From the NCBI GenBank assembly GCA_025618425.1, contig CM046844.1:4465177-4529176 (forward strand): DNA of 64,000 bases, written 5' to 3'. Positions 11,266 through 24,001 of the stretch are shown in pieces. Below the pieces are notes generated by a model that saw only the letters and a list, made by a program, of their open reading frames with translations, ran no database searches and was not told the origin of the DNA. This DNA comes from Heliocidaris tuberculata (taxonomy: Eukaryota; Echinodermata; Echinoidea; Camarodonta; Echinometridae). The first letter of the stretch is position 1. Each line of letters begins with the position of its first letter. Made by a program: the position numbers and the translations under genes.

Positions 11266-14263
11266 AAGGCTTTTGTGTCAGCACATTTTTACATCTAAGT
11301 CTAAGCCCTTGGATATTGTACTACACTTTGAAAATGTTTGTTTCTGTTTTCATCATAAGCATGTTAAAGTAGATATTCATTGATTTTTAAAACTGACAAT
11401 TAAGTTTCATTATTGCGTAGGTGAAGCTTAGACCGGACAAGTTTGTCAAAATTCGACGCTTGCAAACATTCGAAGTAATGATTATTATCAATTACAAATT
11501 GCTAAAATACAGCCCCGACATAGTACCTGAACAGTTCTCCGAAAGCCGCTGAAATGTGTGACGTCAAAGACAGGACGTTAATTGCACAAGCAGACGATGT
11601 CCCATAACATCTCACATATTTTCAGTGCCTGTTTTGTCATCTTCTCTTCAGTTATTTCACTTCACTAGCATTAGTCTATTATGTTTAATACATATATTGC
11701 CTCACTCTAAACCCATGCATGGGTTTATTTGGATGGAAAATGAAGCGTTACAAGAATAAAGGAATCAGTTGCTTGTAAACAAAATAGGCGCCATTGCATT
11801 CACAGCTGCATACACCGCTGGACGTTCGGCGTTGAAGGAGGGATGAATACCGTCCTTGCAATCATTCAGCGGGCTTTTCAATTTGAAAGTGTGGTTTCTT
11901 TGATTGTTCATTAACCCTCGTCCTATATATTTACAAACAAAAGATTTCAGTAATCAGAATCTGTTTCATTCCCATTTTAGAATGGTGTGAAATATGGGCA
12001 CGTTTGAATACACTAAATTCTTTATAATTTGAGAAATAACTGCACCGCACTTATGTTCATTCTTTATGGGACGTCGTCTGCTTGGACAGGATTGTTCCCT
12101 TTATTGACGTCATTGAAACATTATTTTTTTGGCGAAGCGCTTGTATATCGCAGATGCTGGGAGGTAGTTTTATTTGTATTATTGTTTAATTACCTGATAT
12201 GTAGTTGACTTTAAACTGATACGATTGCTATCTGTTAACTTGCCAGTTTCTAGTGATACATTATTTATCATATTTGTGATTTTCTTTGAATGTGTACTTT
12301 AACAAACCTCATGACCATATGCATACAGACACATCTTTATGGGGGGGGGGGGGGGGGGGGGGGGATATATTCGGGCACCGCGCTGCCCAAATATGAGGTG
12401 GTGCTTGCCCGAATATTGGAATGTTAGAAATCATCTGGGGGCTGCAGCATAGTATGTTGATCTTGTGTACATGATGTGTCATAATTATGTCTGAGACTGT
12501 GTATCAATGTCATATCAGTTCAATTTTCCATCTGTCTCTGTTAATTATGGATTTTAAACTTCTGGCAATTCCATTTAGGAGATGTCACTTTACTGAAACT
12601 CAGTTTATATTATGACCACAACTCAAAACTAATACAAATGTTAATTAGCACAAAATCAATTACACATTGTCATCAGCATTCATTCTTAAGAAACCAATAT
12701 TTAGAACAAACGATTACATTCACCAGTTTATTGCATAAGAAAATTGTCTTACAATTTATTTACAAGGAAATAGAAAGAAATTTACCACAAAATACATACA
12801 ATGTTCGACAAGATAGTGAAGCAGGAGAAACTAGTGAACAATGTCAGGTGACCCAGAAACATGACTAAACCCAGGGCCAACCCATAAAGATACAAACCTT
12901 CATTGTAACTTTTATTAATGTCAATAATTATTTAACCCAGACTACTGATGTTTGCTTATCAGCAGCAAAATACACATTTGTGAATAATAAACATTATATC
13001 TCACATACCATGAATCTTGCAACACGATTGGTCAAAATCAGGTCACACGACAAAGGATAGATTGTCATTGTAGCCATTGTAGGAATGGTAAATACTGTCC
13101 CACATGAAAAAGTCTCTTTTTTGCTGATGCCACATACACACTAAGTCAATGGTCACGGTTTTGCAAAATATCAGTGTTCTTATATTGGAGTTTTAAATGC
13201 ACAATCACATATGTATAGGCCATTGTGGCATAGGACTATGCAAAGATGGTGTGCCGATAGTTAAGGGTTCCATAAGAATTCAACAATTCTGTACATGCGT
13301 GGATCTTGCTGAATAAATATCTAGGTCAGCGTAACTTTACTAAAAGCATTGTCAATGAAGAATACATAGCAAATAATCACTGCCTTTAATACTCGGGTGG
13401 ATGGGTGCACAAACTATGCTTGCCTCGGTCTTGATGATCTTGAGGACCATACTTGGCACATGATCTTCTCTTGCTGCAAGTGGCTTGAGATGTTAGAAGC
13501 CCTGAGATTTGCTTAATACCTGGCCATCTTTCTTTATTAAAATAACAATGTGTTTGCTCAAATTTTGAAGAGAAATATGGCAAACTTTGTGTCTGAAATG
13601 ATATAAGACTAATCAGTAAATGAATAGTAAAGGAAATCTTGTTCAATTTTTAAGTCAAATCTTAGGGTTGCAGATATTTAGCGCCCCATCGTACTACAAT
13701 TTTCAAAGGCATTAGCACCTACAGGTAAGATGTGAAAGTTCTGAGATAACTGAAAAGTTCATTTATCTTGATGAAGAAACATTCCTAGCTTTGTCACTAT
13801 TGCTGGTTTTTAAAATTAGGCAAACTGTCTGAAAAGAGCACTCACAGATGATGTGGTTTATCTAAGCCAGGTAAACATTCCAGATACCACTGAAGGAGAA
13901 TTATCTCATTTCAAACTAATTCAATGAAGGCTTTTTGGCAAATTAATGCTTCCATCTAGATTCATCCTCAAGTCTACCAACACTTTCATCTTTACTATGA
14001 CCGCGGAAATGAAGCTTTTTTTAGTCCACTTTGTACACAAAGCATAATAACACAAAAATAGGGCAAGTCCAAGGTATTTTGATGCCCCATAATGCTGCAA
14101 GTATCATTATCCTTGATATTTGTCTGATCAAAGCACTTGATAAATCATTCAGCAGGTACTCTAATTAACTCTGATGATGTCAGTAACATACGGGACATAA
14201 TACATTGGACTTGCCCAATACAATAAGTTTACAAGTCTTGACATTTCAACGGAAAGATGTTGC
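11266..14263. other. Spacer downstream of CSTF1, possible 3'UTR
   Basis: No coding region. The part nearest 14263 must include the CSTF1 3'UTR on the minus strand; TTTATT (AATAAA on the minus strand) occurs near 12754, 12912 and 13532, but I cannot say which is used. A G-run begins at 12342 and is followed by a hairpin around ATATTCGGGC (12366-12418). The patch 12449-12514 differs strongly from unit B. Confidence 0.4.
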
Positions 14264-16976
14264 TTAGTTGGAGTCAGTTCGATGATACCAGAATCTTGCT
14301 CTGAAATCATCACTACATGTCACAAAGCCTGGCCCAGTCGGGGAATGAATGATGCAACTTACAACATTGTTGTGACCTGAGAATGAAAACAAAATGAAAA
14401 ATATTAACCCATTGCCTATGGAAACCAGGGGGGTGATTCACTAACTGGGATCGATATCATTCCTAAAATCAATTTTCGGGATTGATTTCATTCCCAGCTT
14501 AAAATTAATTCCACCTTACTGATTCACTAAATCGCTTTTAGGATGGAATCAATTTTATCATGAATATATATGAGCGCAAATGAATATTTACGAGCGCACT
14601 CATTCCAACCAATCAACGTACTCAAATTTCAGTCACCGCCCCTCAGTCACCCGACCTAATTCTCTACTTAGCGCGTAGCTAGTGCGCGTTACCTAGCTAC
14701 TGCATTAATTGCGCGCACGACGCATCGACTGGACATACACAGGGCTAGGGCCTATGGCTAGGGCAATGGGCGTGCAGGCAGGCACAGCGTAGCCGCACCC
14801 AGGTTGGGGCGCGGGCGGGCATGCAGTGGATCGTGGAGTGACCGTTTGTGATTGTTAGGAGCGATCCGGATCACTCCCAACCTTAAAATCAATTCAGAGG
14901 CTGGAATCAATCCCAAATACCTTAGTGAATCAGTCACTAAAAGCGATATTGCTCTTAGGATGGATATTGTTCCTAAAATTGATTTTTTCTTATTTGGGAT
15001 TAATTTTAGCTGTTAGTGAATCACCCCCCAGGTCATTCCTGTATTAAGCCTATGGAAATTAGATAATTTGGTAGTTAAGGGGTTAAAAATGTAGGCAACA
15101 CAAATTTCAGCAACAACAACAAAAATGAGACCACTGGATACTACTCTGAGGCAACTCTTAAATGGGCATTGAATCTTTGGCTTTAGTGAAACATACATGT
15201 AGAAGTCACAGAATAATATAAACAGATTTATAAGTCAAGGATAGGTTGGATATTCTTCAAGTTAAGTTGGCCACCCATAGTAGATTGGAAGTTCACACCA
15301 TGGTTTGAGTTTAAAGTGATTTGATAACTTTGTAGAGGCTTGATAAAATCTGAGCTGCCTGGCCTTACATGCTATCAGTGTATATAATATGGTGTAAAAA
15401 TGAAGCCCAGGAAAAAAGAAAGCACTTCAAAATGCATCATGTGCTTCACAAAAGTAAACATATGCAAGTGACCGGAAATGCCAGACTCATTTTCCCCATA
15501 GACTCAGTGTTAGACTAAAGCATATGGCCATACACTTTCGTAAATGGGAGTATTCAGTCATACATGTAGATATCTTAAAGCTCATGTAGAGTATTGGTAG
15601 CAAAAAGGAAATTGGAAAGAAACATGTTAAATATAGTCTCATGTTGTTCTCCTTGTATCAAAAGATGTCTGTGAGAGATCATTTGGTATTCCATCTATGA
15701 TTTCTGGTGAATTTCAGTGTAAATATCTGTAAGGAATGCTTGATCACTGCCATTATGCTAGGACCATTCCACTCCGACGGCTCCCCGTACAGCAATCTTG
15801 GGGCTTCGCAAAGAGACAGCGTGTGTGCACTGTGTGTAGCTACTCATCATTGGTTTTACACGTGTGTGTACAGTGTATGGCACATGCTGCCTTTGTTGGG
15901 ATTTTACGTGCCTGTCCCGGCACATAAATTAGTTTTTGCCTCTTATTTGTTTAATATTAAACTTTAGGAGGCGAAATCTGCACAGTGTCTTAGTATTGCT
16001 AGTATCTTGCTATTTATCAATAAAAACTGAAGAAATCTGACGAACAGTTTTTGAGGGCTTACCAAAACTTTACATGACCTTTAATAATAGCATGATATAT
16101 TTGAAAACCTTTCTATGCCTGGCTATTTATTTATCCTTCTGAACATCATTATACAAGACAGATATCAAAATTCAACAATTTATTAAATCAAGCCTCCACA
16201 AAGTTACAGAATCCCTTTAAACCATCTTTGTGAATTCAGGCCAATGTCTCTATGGTTGGAGACAAATCTTACCTAATGATAACAACTTGTTTCTCTCTGC
16301 ATTCCTGGAATCCCAGCAACATAAACTCAAAGTCTTCTCATCTGGGAAGAATACTACACAGAAAAAAAAAAAAAAAAAACAAAAACAAATACAATATGGC
16401 AAGTCTAGTTTTTCATTATGCAGCAAGATAAGCATTTCATCATTCAACCCATGTAGACTATAAAGCACGACCATAAATCAATACCTAGCATTTGAATTTT
16501 TAGGACAAATGAATAAACATCATAACCCTTCGGATTCTGCTGCTTCCCCTCTTTCTCCCTCTCTCTCTCTTCTGTACAGAGCTCTCCCTCTCACCTCTTC
16601 TTCCCTCCCTCAACCCCCCCTCCTCTCTCTCACACACACACTCTCTCCCATCTCTGTCTGTCTGTCTGTCTCCCTCCCTCTCTCTTACTTTCTTATAAGC
16701 ACATAGAGTAAGCCACCTCTCTTTGCCTTTACCATATCTGTATGAATGATCAAAACCTGGGCCCTGTTTCATAAAACTCGTCATCAATCACAAGTGGCAA
16801 TAACTGTTATAAGCTACTGAAATCCTTGCATCTGATTGGCTGAGAGCAAATTTGTCGGTAAAAATCACCACCAAGACACTTGATGAAACGCCCCCCTGTT
16901 CTCTACCCCTGCCCCCACACACCATATAGATACCCATCCCTCTCTCTCTTCACACCTGACGTTGATCTTGACCATC

Positions 16977-17009
<33 letters not shown>

Positions 17010-20000
17010 CAACTGTTCTTTATCCTCCTCACATACACATAAAGCTAACCAATTCCTGTATCATAATCCTTTATACGACTGAGGATTAATCTCTCCCTGC
17101 CTCTTCCACCGGCCTTCAAACACCAAGCACCTCTCTCTTACCATAATCCTCTGTGTGATTGAAGACTGCCTGCGTAGTAGTCTTCTGTTGATCAGACCCA
17201 GCTCCTGTGTACGTGATGAGTGTTCTACTGGTGGAGATCTCCCACAGTTTCACCAAGGAGTCCTTCCCGCTGGATAGAACATACTGCAGGGAAGGGCAGA
17301 AAATGGACAACAATCAAATCCTCTTCAACGCAAAGCAATTTGCATTACATCACTATTTGCCCATTCAAACATGAGCTGGTGATGAGGCGGTGATCTATCA
17401 GCGAGCAAAGTGAAGTGAACGTGCATAACCAAGACTCTAATTTATGCCAACAGTCAGTGGTGATGCATTATGTACTCGTCTTTAAAGTATAAAAACAGGA
17501 CCACTCAACTACTTCTTGTTTTTGTTTGTTTGTTTTTTAAAATCAATATAATAATAATAATAATAATATTGGATATTTATATAGCGCTCATATCCACCAT
17601 GAATGGTGCTCAAGGCGCTCCAATATTACCCCGGCTCTAGCTAGGCTACCGATTTCGGCGCTCACAGCATTCAAGGAATTCATTCCTGCCGGTATCCATT
17701 TAACACCTGGGTGGAGAGTGGCAAATGTAGATTAATATCTTGCCAAAGGACAGTAGTGCCGCACTGGGGTTCAAACCCACGACCTTCCCATCTTCAGTCA
17801 AGTGTTTAAACCACTCGACTACGACAGATACAGCCATATGGCTGTGGATCGTCCTTACCTTTCCATTCCTTGAAAACCTAACAGAGCAAACAGGGCTACC
17901 CCCATGGGCATCTGTCAGGGTGTTGATACACCTGTTACTAACACCATCCCAGAGTTTGATGGTTCCATCTTTACTGCAGGATGCATACATGTTGGCAAGT
18001 GGACTGTACTCCATCTGTAAATGTTGGAAAGAAATGTTGATTTATCAAATAGATCTGTTTTTATTGGAAATGTATGAAATAGTTCTCTATTTAAAGAGAA
18101 TGTTGAGTTCTGGGAAAAAAAAAAAAAATAATTTCTGAGATGTCAGTTTGGAAGTTTATCATAACAGAAATGTTCCCTGAAAAGGATAGCTCTTCAAATG
18201 CCCTCACATTCAAAATATGACAAGAAACAGCTGAAACGTTTGGGCCGAACATTTGTGTGTAGTCCCATATACATATTTCTGTGTGAAGTGCATGTGACTC
18301 TCAGCAGAATTTAGTCAATTTCTTATCATTTTGGTGATCCCAAAACCTTACAGCATACACCAATTCTTATGTGTGATATACTCAATCTTTCCCAATTGCT
18401 TTGAGACAGTTTCTTTCACAATACAATCTCATGACCAGAAGTCAACTTTATCTTTAAATTGGTACATGATCCAGATTTCTGAATTTGGAAGCAAAACATC
18501 TTATCACTACCCACAACAGTTATATCCAGCATATTGGATCAGTGACTTGTATTAGAACTGAAAGATCCTCAGTTCAATAACCAAGAAAGGGGTCATCATT
18601 GTCCTTGCTTAAGCATGCTGATGACTTCTTAACTTTACAAGAAAGAAAGAACTAATCAATGAAAGAGAAAGGCGAGTTCTGGTAAAAGTGAAAAATAATT
18701 TGTGAGCTTTCTCATTTTTTACATTAGTTTGAAAGAATATCATAGAAGAAATGTTTCCTGAATGAGTACTACTCTTCAAATGCCCTCATATTCAAAATAT
18801 GATGAGAAATAACTGAAAAGTTTGTACTAAACTTTTGTGCAACATGGGCGTGTGTGGACCATATAAACATTTCTGTGTCAGTGCACAAGACTTTCAGCAA
18901 GACTGACTCAATTTCTCATTGCTTTTTTTAATTTTTCCAAAACCTCACAGTATACACCAATTCTTAAACTAAATATTCATTTATTTATTTATTTATTTAT
19001 CTATTTCAGTTTAAAAAGACACATAAATATTTAATCAACCTTTCAAATTGCTTCCAGACAGTTTCTTTCACAATGTAATCACTTGACCATAACCCAACTT
19101 TACCTATGATAATTTGTAAGAGGTTATAAAGAGGGAAATGGAGAAAGGAAGAGAGGGAGGGAAGAGTAAATGAGAAACAAGAGTCAGAGAGATAGAAGGA
19201 ATAAGGAGGTAGGAAAAGGGAGATGGGGATGATGGATGAGAGGGTATAGCAAAGGTGAGAACAGCAGAGAAAGAGAGAGAGATAGAGAATGGTAGAGGGA
19301 AAGCAAAAAAGCAATAGAACATTCAAACTTGTTATGCTGATATGAAATTAAGTATCAAACCTCAATAATCATTGATGTATTTATACTTACCATATTGATC
19401 ATAGCTTTGTGTTGGTCATTGGGATTGCAAGAAACAAAGCATTGTGCAGTGTTCACATCATACAGTCTCACTGTCAAAAAAAAAAAAAAAATCGAGAAAA
19501 TTGCAGCATTAACCATATGTGACCCTCCACCACAAAATGACCAATAAGTCGTAATGGGAGTTTTAGAGTAAACAGCTGAAAAAGGTGATTTTGGGTGGAC
19601 ATTTTGATTTTAAGTTTTTTGTTTTTCCTGAAAGTTTATTTATTAATCTACCATCTGACAAAATTTCAGGGTAAAATACCATGTTAAAATATGTTTTTAC
19701 TCTCATTCAAAATGACCAATTTTTCCCTGAAATTCAAACTTTGTGTGTCAGCTTGCTGGGATAGTACTTCACATCGCTCTTCTAGGATAGCTCAAAAACT
19801 ATATACTGTCTGATATTCAGAATCTAAATAAACAAAGAAATATATCTATTCTAAAGGTATGGAAAGTTTCAACCCAATCTAATTAGTACTTCACAGTGTA
19901 GGCTAGAGAGTTTTGACTCAACCTTTTGTGCGACAAACAATAGGACACAAATTAAGTGCTCTTAAATGGTCACTGTTCTTTATAGCCCGTTTTCTCTATT

Positions 20001-20953
20001 GTTTTGGTCATTAGCCTGTCTGACACGTTGGCACTCTCACTGTAATTTACAAGGGTTTGCTTAGTCCATACAAGACAAGTTATATCATTTTAAAGCTAAG
20101 AATCTAAGCTTTCAAACTGCTGAAATTTAAAAACCCAAATTTCCAACTTATTGGTCGTTTTGTGGTGGAGGGTCACATATGGTCTTCTAAATATATTTGA
20201 GTGTAAAGTGGAAAATTAAGAACACTTTTTTCTTTTTTTTTTTACACACAAGGCATTCAAAATCTTTTTTTTTTCTCTCTTTTTTTTTTTTTTACAAAAC
20301 AATGAAAAATTCAGAATCTTAGGTGTGAATAAGAAGGCAACAGTAAGAGGGAGTATAACATTGTCATGATTAAATGGTTAACCACTCATCAGTCTTGGTA
20401 GTTTAGCCAGGCTAAACATTGCTATAAACTTTCTTCCATTTCACATGCTTATGGCCAACTAGGGCACGAGGCAGTAAACAACTTTGAATAAATACAGCAT
20501 ATCTGCCAACCTTCCACAGGAAAATACAGAAATCTCACACAGTAAAATAAGGAATACAGTTTATTTTGGATACTTTCACACATAGGTTTTCATAAAAAGA
20601 GAGGAATCTATGGCTCATAACACTAGTTTGAAGGCTGAAAAAGATGAATCATTCCTCCCAAACAGGAATGGTTGGCAGGTATGATGCAGTAGTAATATAA
20701 CATAAGATAAGGGTAGTACACATTACGAGTCCGTATACTGTAACACAGAGATCAGTTTCTCTGGCCATCCATTTGCACGTAACGTGGTTCTTATTTGGCA
20801 ACGATGGTTTCTTCATTGTGGTTCGCTGTGTCATAACAATAATAACAGCTATATTTAGGGGATGATCAAGGTGCCCTACAAAGTACAATGGGTAGATCTA
20901 TGAGAAATTCCAGGCAAGGATTTCTTGTCACCGTGGGGGGGGGGGGGGGGATG

Positions 20954-20984
<31 letters not shown>

Positions 20985-23595
20985 CAGAATAATAAACCGT
21001 TCTTGTATAGCGCATATCACATTATGATATAACGTCCCTATGCACTTCCAAAGGTTTGGATATTATTACCCTGGCTTTAGCTCTGGCTGCCGTAATCAGT
21101 GCACAGTGCATTTCAAGGAATAAATCCTGCCAGGTACCCATTTAACACCTGGGTGGAGAGTGGCAAACGTGGATTAATGTCTTGCCCAAAGACGCTAGTG
21201 CCGGGCTGAGATTCTAACCTTCAACCCTTGCATTGAGAGTCAAGTGAATGAACCACTATATCATGACACCTCTACATATTCCAGGGGGGTATTTCATCAA
21301 GTTTCTTGTCAGTGATTTTTACTGGCAAATTTGCTCTCAGCCAATCAGATGCAAGGATTTCAGTAGCTTATAACAGTTAATGCAACTTGTCACTGAAGTT
21401 TTATGAAACAGGGCCCTGGTTATCAATGATCAACCAAGGAACAAGAACTCACATGTAGGATGTTCCGTTGCAACCAGTAAGAAGTCTCCACAAGGATGGA
21501 ATGTAGTAAATCGGATGGGAGACACCTCCTGAATGGACTTGGCTGATTTTTTCACGGTGGACTTCGAGAAATCAAAGAGCTTGACGGTGCAGTCTTTACC
21601 TCCTGATACCAGGATAGGCCAAGATGGGTGAAAATCAAGAGCTGTGATGTCCTGCAGAAATGAAACAATGAAGTGAAGGAATGACTATGTCACCAATATG
21701 CTTTCACCTTACTGCATGATATTGTTGTTGTGAGGAAGTCACTTTGTAACTCAAGTTAAATGTTGTAACTAAGGACCAAATTGATGTTAAGATTAACCAA
21801 TTCTACACATATCTGAAAAAGTAAATATGAATCACAAGCAATCTGTTTAAGGAGGGTCATTGCTGCTTTTACTGTGCTAAACATGAACATTTTGGGGGTC
21901 TCCGTGAGGCAACACTCTCACATGGCATAACTAAGAGAAAACATAAGTTTACTCATAATAATATATGCGTAATCAACTTGAAATTACTTACATCAACATG
22001 ATCATAGAGTGTCCTAATGACTGGATGGCTCTCCACAGTATCTGTAGTAGGGGCTGAGGCAGCACTCTTGGCTAACATACGCTCCACATCCAGGATCTAA
22101 TAGTCAGAAGAATACAACATTACTATTACAAATCATCAAGGAGTTACAAACCAAATTATCTACTCTCCTGGAGCAACCGCGGTGTGACAAAATGTGAACA
22201 CTCCGAAGTTAAAAGCAAAATGTATACATAATTATCTTGCATCAAGATATCACGGATGTAGGTAAACAATTCCAAGTAATCATGAATGAAGTTAAGACCT
22301 TAAGAGTTTTCACCATGGATCAAAACCCTGGACTGCCAAATGAAAGGTACACGTACTGTACATGTGCCAAAAGTCAACTGTGGCAGTCCTTTGTTTGTTC
22401 CACTGGTTGACCCTCAACACCACGGAAATAGCAGACATGAAGCTCTTTGTGAGATAAATAATAAGTACCTCATTTCATTTGTTTCCATAATCCCTCAAAA
22501 ATACTTATATAGTCAACCTCGCTTAAGTCGATGTCGCATGTGTCGAGCAGTCGCTTAAGTCAATGAAAAAAAAAAAGTCCCAATTTATCCTCATAGACTT
22601 ACGTGTGTTAATTCTATGTACAGTGTACAAGCTTTCCAGGTTCAGACTCATTCTTTCATAACTCTAAAACCTTGTTAGAACTGAAATTTAATAGTGCAAG
22701 CACAACAATAAATTTATGGAGGATCTCTTTTACATTTAAAGAAGAAATCCTCGACAACATTATCCCAAGAGTAGTTACTAAAAAATGAAAAGCAATAATC
22801 ATATTCTTTTAATGATGATACCTTGATTGAAGCATCACTTGATCCTGTTGCAATAAGCTGGCCTATAAAAAAAACATGAAGAATAAACTCCAGCTTAATT
22901 TAAAAACCTTGAAAATTATACAGAAAAGATAGCATGCAGTACAAGAAATAACAATATCCTTGAAAATATATATTTTTTTATAATTACATCATTTGAATTA
23001 CTTCAGCACACTCAAATCTTTGTCTAAAATGGTACTTGAAAATAACATGAGGTTGAATCTGGCTTATGATTATTTTTTACTCTTTCATATTCAACCCATG
23101 TGTATTAGCAAAGACTTCATCACGTTTTATTTGACTTACAATAAATGGGTTAAAACATTGTACCGACATAGAGAACAATATAGAATAGAATAAATGAGAA
23201 AAGAAGGGGCCCAACTCCATAAAAACTGTTTTTTGAGTGATAAAGAAAATCTTTTAATATTTCATAGTTTCAGAAACAAGGTTTTCATCTATGGGAAACA
23301 TTTTTTTATTATTATTAATTATTCAGTACATGTAGATGAAAAAGTTCTATCTCTTTAACTTAACAAAATAGTAAGTTTTTTTATTGTTTCAGTAGAGTTG
23401 GGCCATCTTTCCTCTCAAGTCTCATGTATCAATTCATTCATTTAAAAAAAAAAAAATAAGCAACGACTGTGCCAATAATAAAATGAGAAGAAATAAACAA
23501 ACCATCCTTGCTCCATGCGGCTATACGACAGGGACCCTTGTGAGCAGTGACATAACACGTCTCATACTGGGCTGCTTCTGGTGCTTGAGTCTGGA
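14264..23595 (-). CDS. CSTF1: CSTF1 (CstF-50), unit A: exons 4-12 only
   Basis: WD40 subunit of cleavage stimulation factor, acting in nuclear pre-mRNA 3'-end cleavage and polyadenylation. Minus-strand exons: 23503-23595, 22822-22862, 21992-22096, 21453-21651, 19391-19470, 17859-18014, 17142-17283, 16273-16353, 14264-14376 (stop 14264-14266). They encode residues 88-423 of the unit B protein, all with GT-AG borders and matching phases. Recognisable family blocks are [58 protein letters not shown] and [11 protein letters not shown]. Exons 1-3 (residues 1-88) are missing: exon 3 would begin about 41 bp into the N gap, and they do not occur in 24502-33523. The break is therefore probably an assembly edge rather than gene decay. 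Introns hold SINEs and MITEs. Confidence 0.9.
14429..15028. mobile_element. 600-bp MITE, GGGGGTGATTCACTAA ends, CAG flanks
   Basis: The left end GGGGGTGATTCACTAACTGG and the right end are inverted repeats that continue into subterminal blocks (TCCTAAAATCAATTTT and its inverse, GATTCACTAAATCGC and its inverse). CAG lies directly on both sides (14426-14428, 15029-15031). It sits in the last CSTF1 intron. The GC-rich core (14635-14850) has no protein. Perhaps PIF/Harbinger-related from the 3-bp duplication; uncertain. Confidence 0.8.
16540..16690. repeat. CT-rich simple repeat in CSTF1 intron
   Basis: (TC)n mixed with CCCTC, (CA)n and (TCTG)n. The unit B version at about 50058-50208 differs in several repeat counts. 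Confidence 0.85.
16760..16895. mobile_element. MITE with GGCCCTGTTTCAT ends, CTG flanks
   Basis: GGCCCTGTTTCATAAAACT at the left and the inverse of GGGGGCGTTTCATCAAGTG at the right. Interior includes TCTGATTGGCTGAGAGCAAA. CTG lies on both sides (16757-16759, 16896-16898). The same family occurs inverted at 21285-21415. It lies in a CSTF1 intron. Confidence 0.75.
17549..17826 (-). mobile_element. tRNA-derived SINE in CSTF1 intron
   Basis: Read on the minus strand, the head near 17826-17760 resembles a Ser/Leu-type tRNA: an A-box-like CGAGTGGTTTAAACACTTGA and a B-box-like GGGTTTGAACCCC. A unique body follows (CACCTGGGTGGAGAGTGGCA on the plus strand), then a (TTA)n tail at 17549-17567. A second, diverged copy with the same polarity lies at 20957-21271. 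Its end is about 30 bp from a CSTF1 splice donor. Confidence 0.75.
18100..19110. repeat. Diverged tandem duplication within a CSTF1 intron
   Basis: Segments 18100-18455 and 18668-19110 align along their length. Shared words include CTCTTCAAATGCCCTCA, ACACCAATTCTTA and GACAGTTTCTTTCACAAT in the same order, separated by about 570-650 bp. The second is interrupted by (TTTA)n near 18976-19005. Not coding. Confidence 0.75.
19518..20177. mobile_element. TA-flanked inverted-repeat element, TGTGACCCTCCACC ends
   Basis: Terminal repeats of about 33 bp start TGTGACCCTCCACCACAAAA and end with the inverse of that motif. TA flanks both sides (19516-19517, 20178-20179), as in Tc1/mariner-type insertions. 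The 660-bp interior has no transposase. It lies in a CSTF1 intron. Confidence 0.8.
20957..21271 (-). mobile_element. tRNA-derived SINE, second copy
   Basis: Shares ATTTAACACCTGGGTGGAGA and the overall order with the SINE at 17549-17826: (TTA)n tail at the low-coordinate end and degenerate B-box-like GGTTAGAATCT on the minus strand. More diverged. Next to a poly-G run at 20936-20950 and the MITE at 21285-21415. Confidence 0.7.
21285..21415. mobile_element. MITE with GGCCCTGTTTCAT ends, inverted copy
   Basis: Inverse of the element at 16760-16895: it begins GGGGGTATTTCATCAAGTTT and ends with the inverse of GGCCCTGTTTCATAAAACT. Flanks are CAG on the left and CTG on the right, one mismatch from a direct 3-bp duplication. 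It ends about 38 bp from a CSTF1 splice donor. Confidence 0.7.
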
Positions 23596-24001
23596 CTGTA
23601 GGAAAATAGCAAATCATCATTAATTGTTAAAGTTTTAATACCAATCATCTGAAAATATAATTTGTGTACCACTAGGAAGTGTAAAATTAATTAACCTCAA
23701 AGAACTTTGTCTGGCATTCTTCTATAGGTCAACAGTTTAGGAGTATGAAGGAAATAAAAGATAGCATGAAGGTGCGAGCGCGGAACAAAACTCCAAGTTG
23801 GGTTCCTCGCAAGCCCTTATTTTGGCAAGCCCCTTTTATGCTTATAGAGAGTGTAATTAAACTATTTGAAGCCCATATTTTCAATATATCATAACGACAT
23901 GGAACCTCTAACATACAAAATATTTTTTGGTGATTGGTACCCTTAAATATACATACAGGATTTTTAGCAGGTTTACAAAGAATATACCCAAATTTTTTAA
24001 C

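Noticed and set aside
17760..17826. A functional tRNA gene
   Set aside because: The A-box and B-box-like words belong to a SINE; the cloverleaf is not complete and a repeat body with (TTA)n tail follows.
17700..18014. Longer minus-strand frame continuing past the WD40 exon
   Set aside because: The codons after the GTAAGG donor at 17858 run into intron and SINE; the conserved protein stops at the splice site.
22505..22562. Solo end of a pogo-like element around CGCTTAAGTC
   Set aside because: Only two short direct matches of GCTTAAGTC; no opposite terminus could be found.
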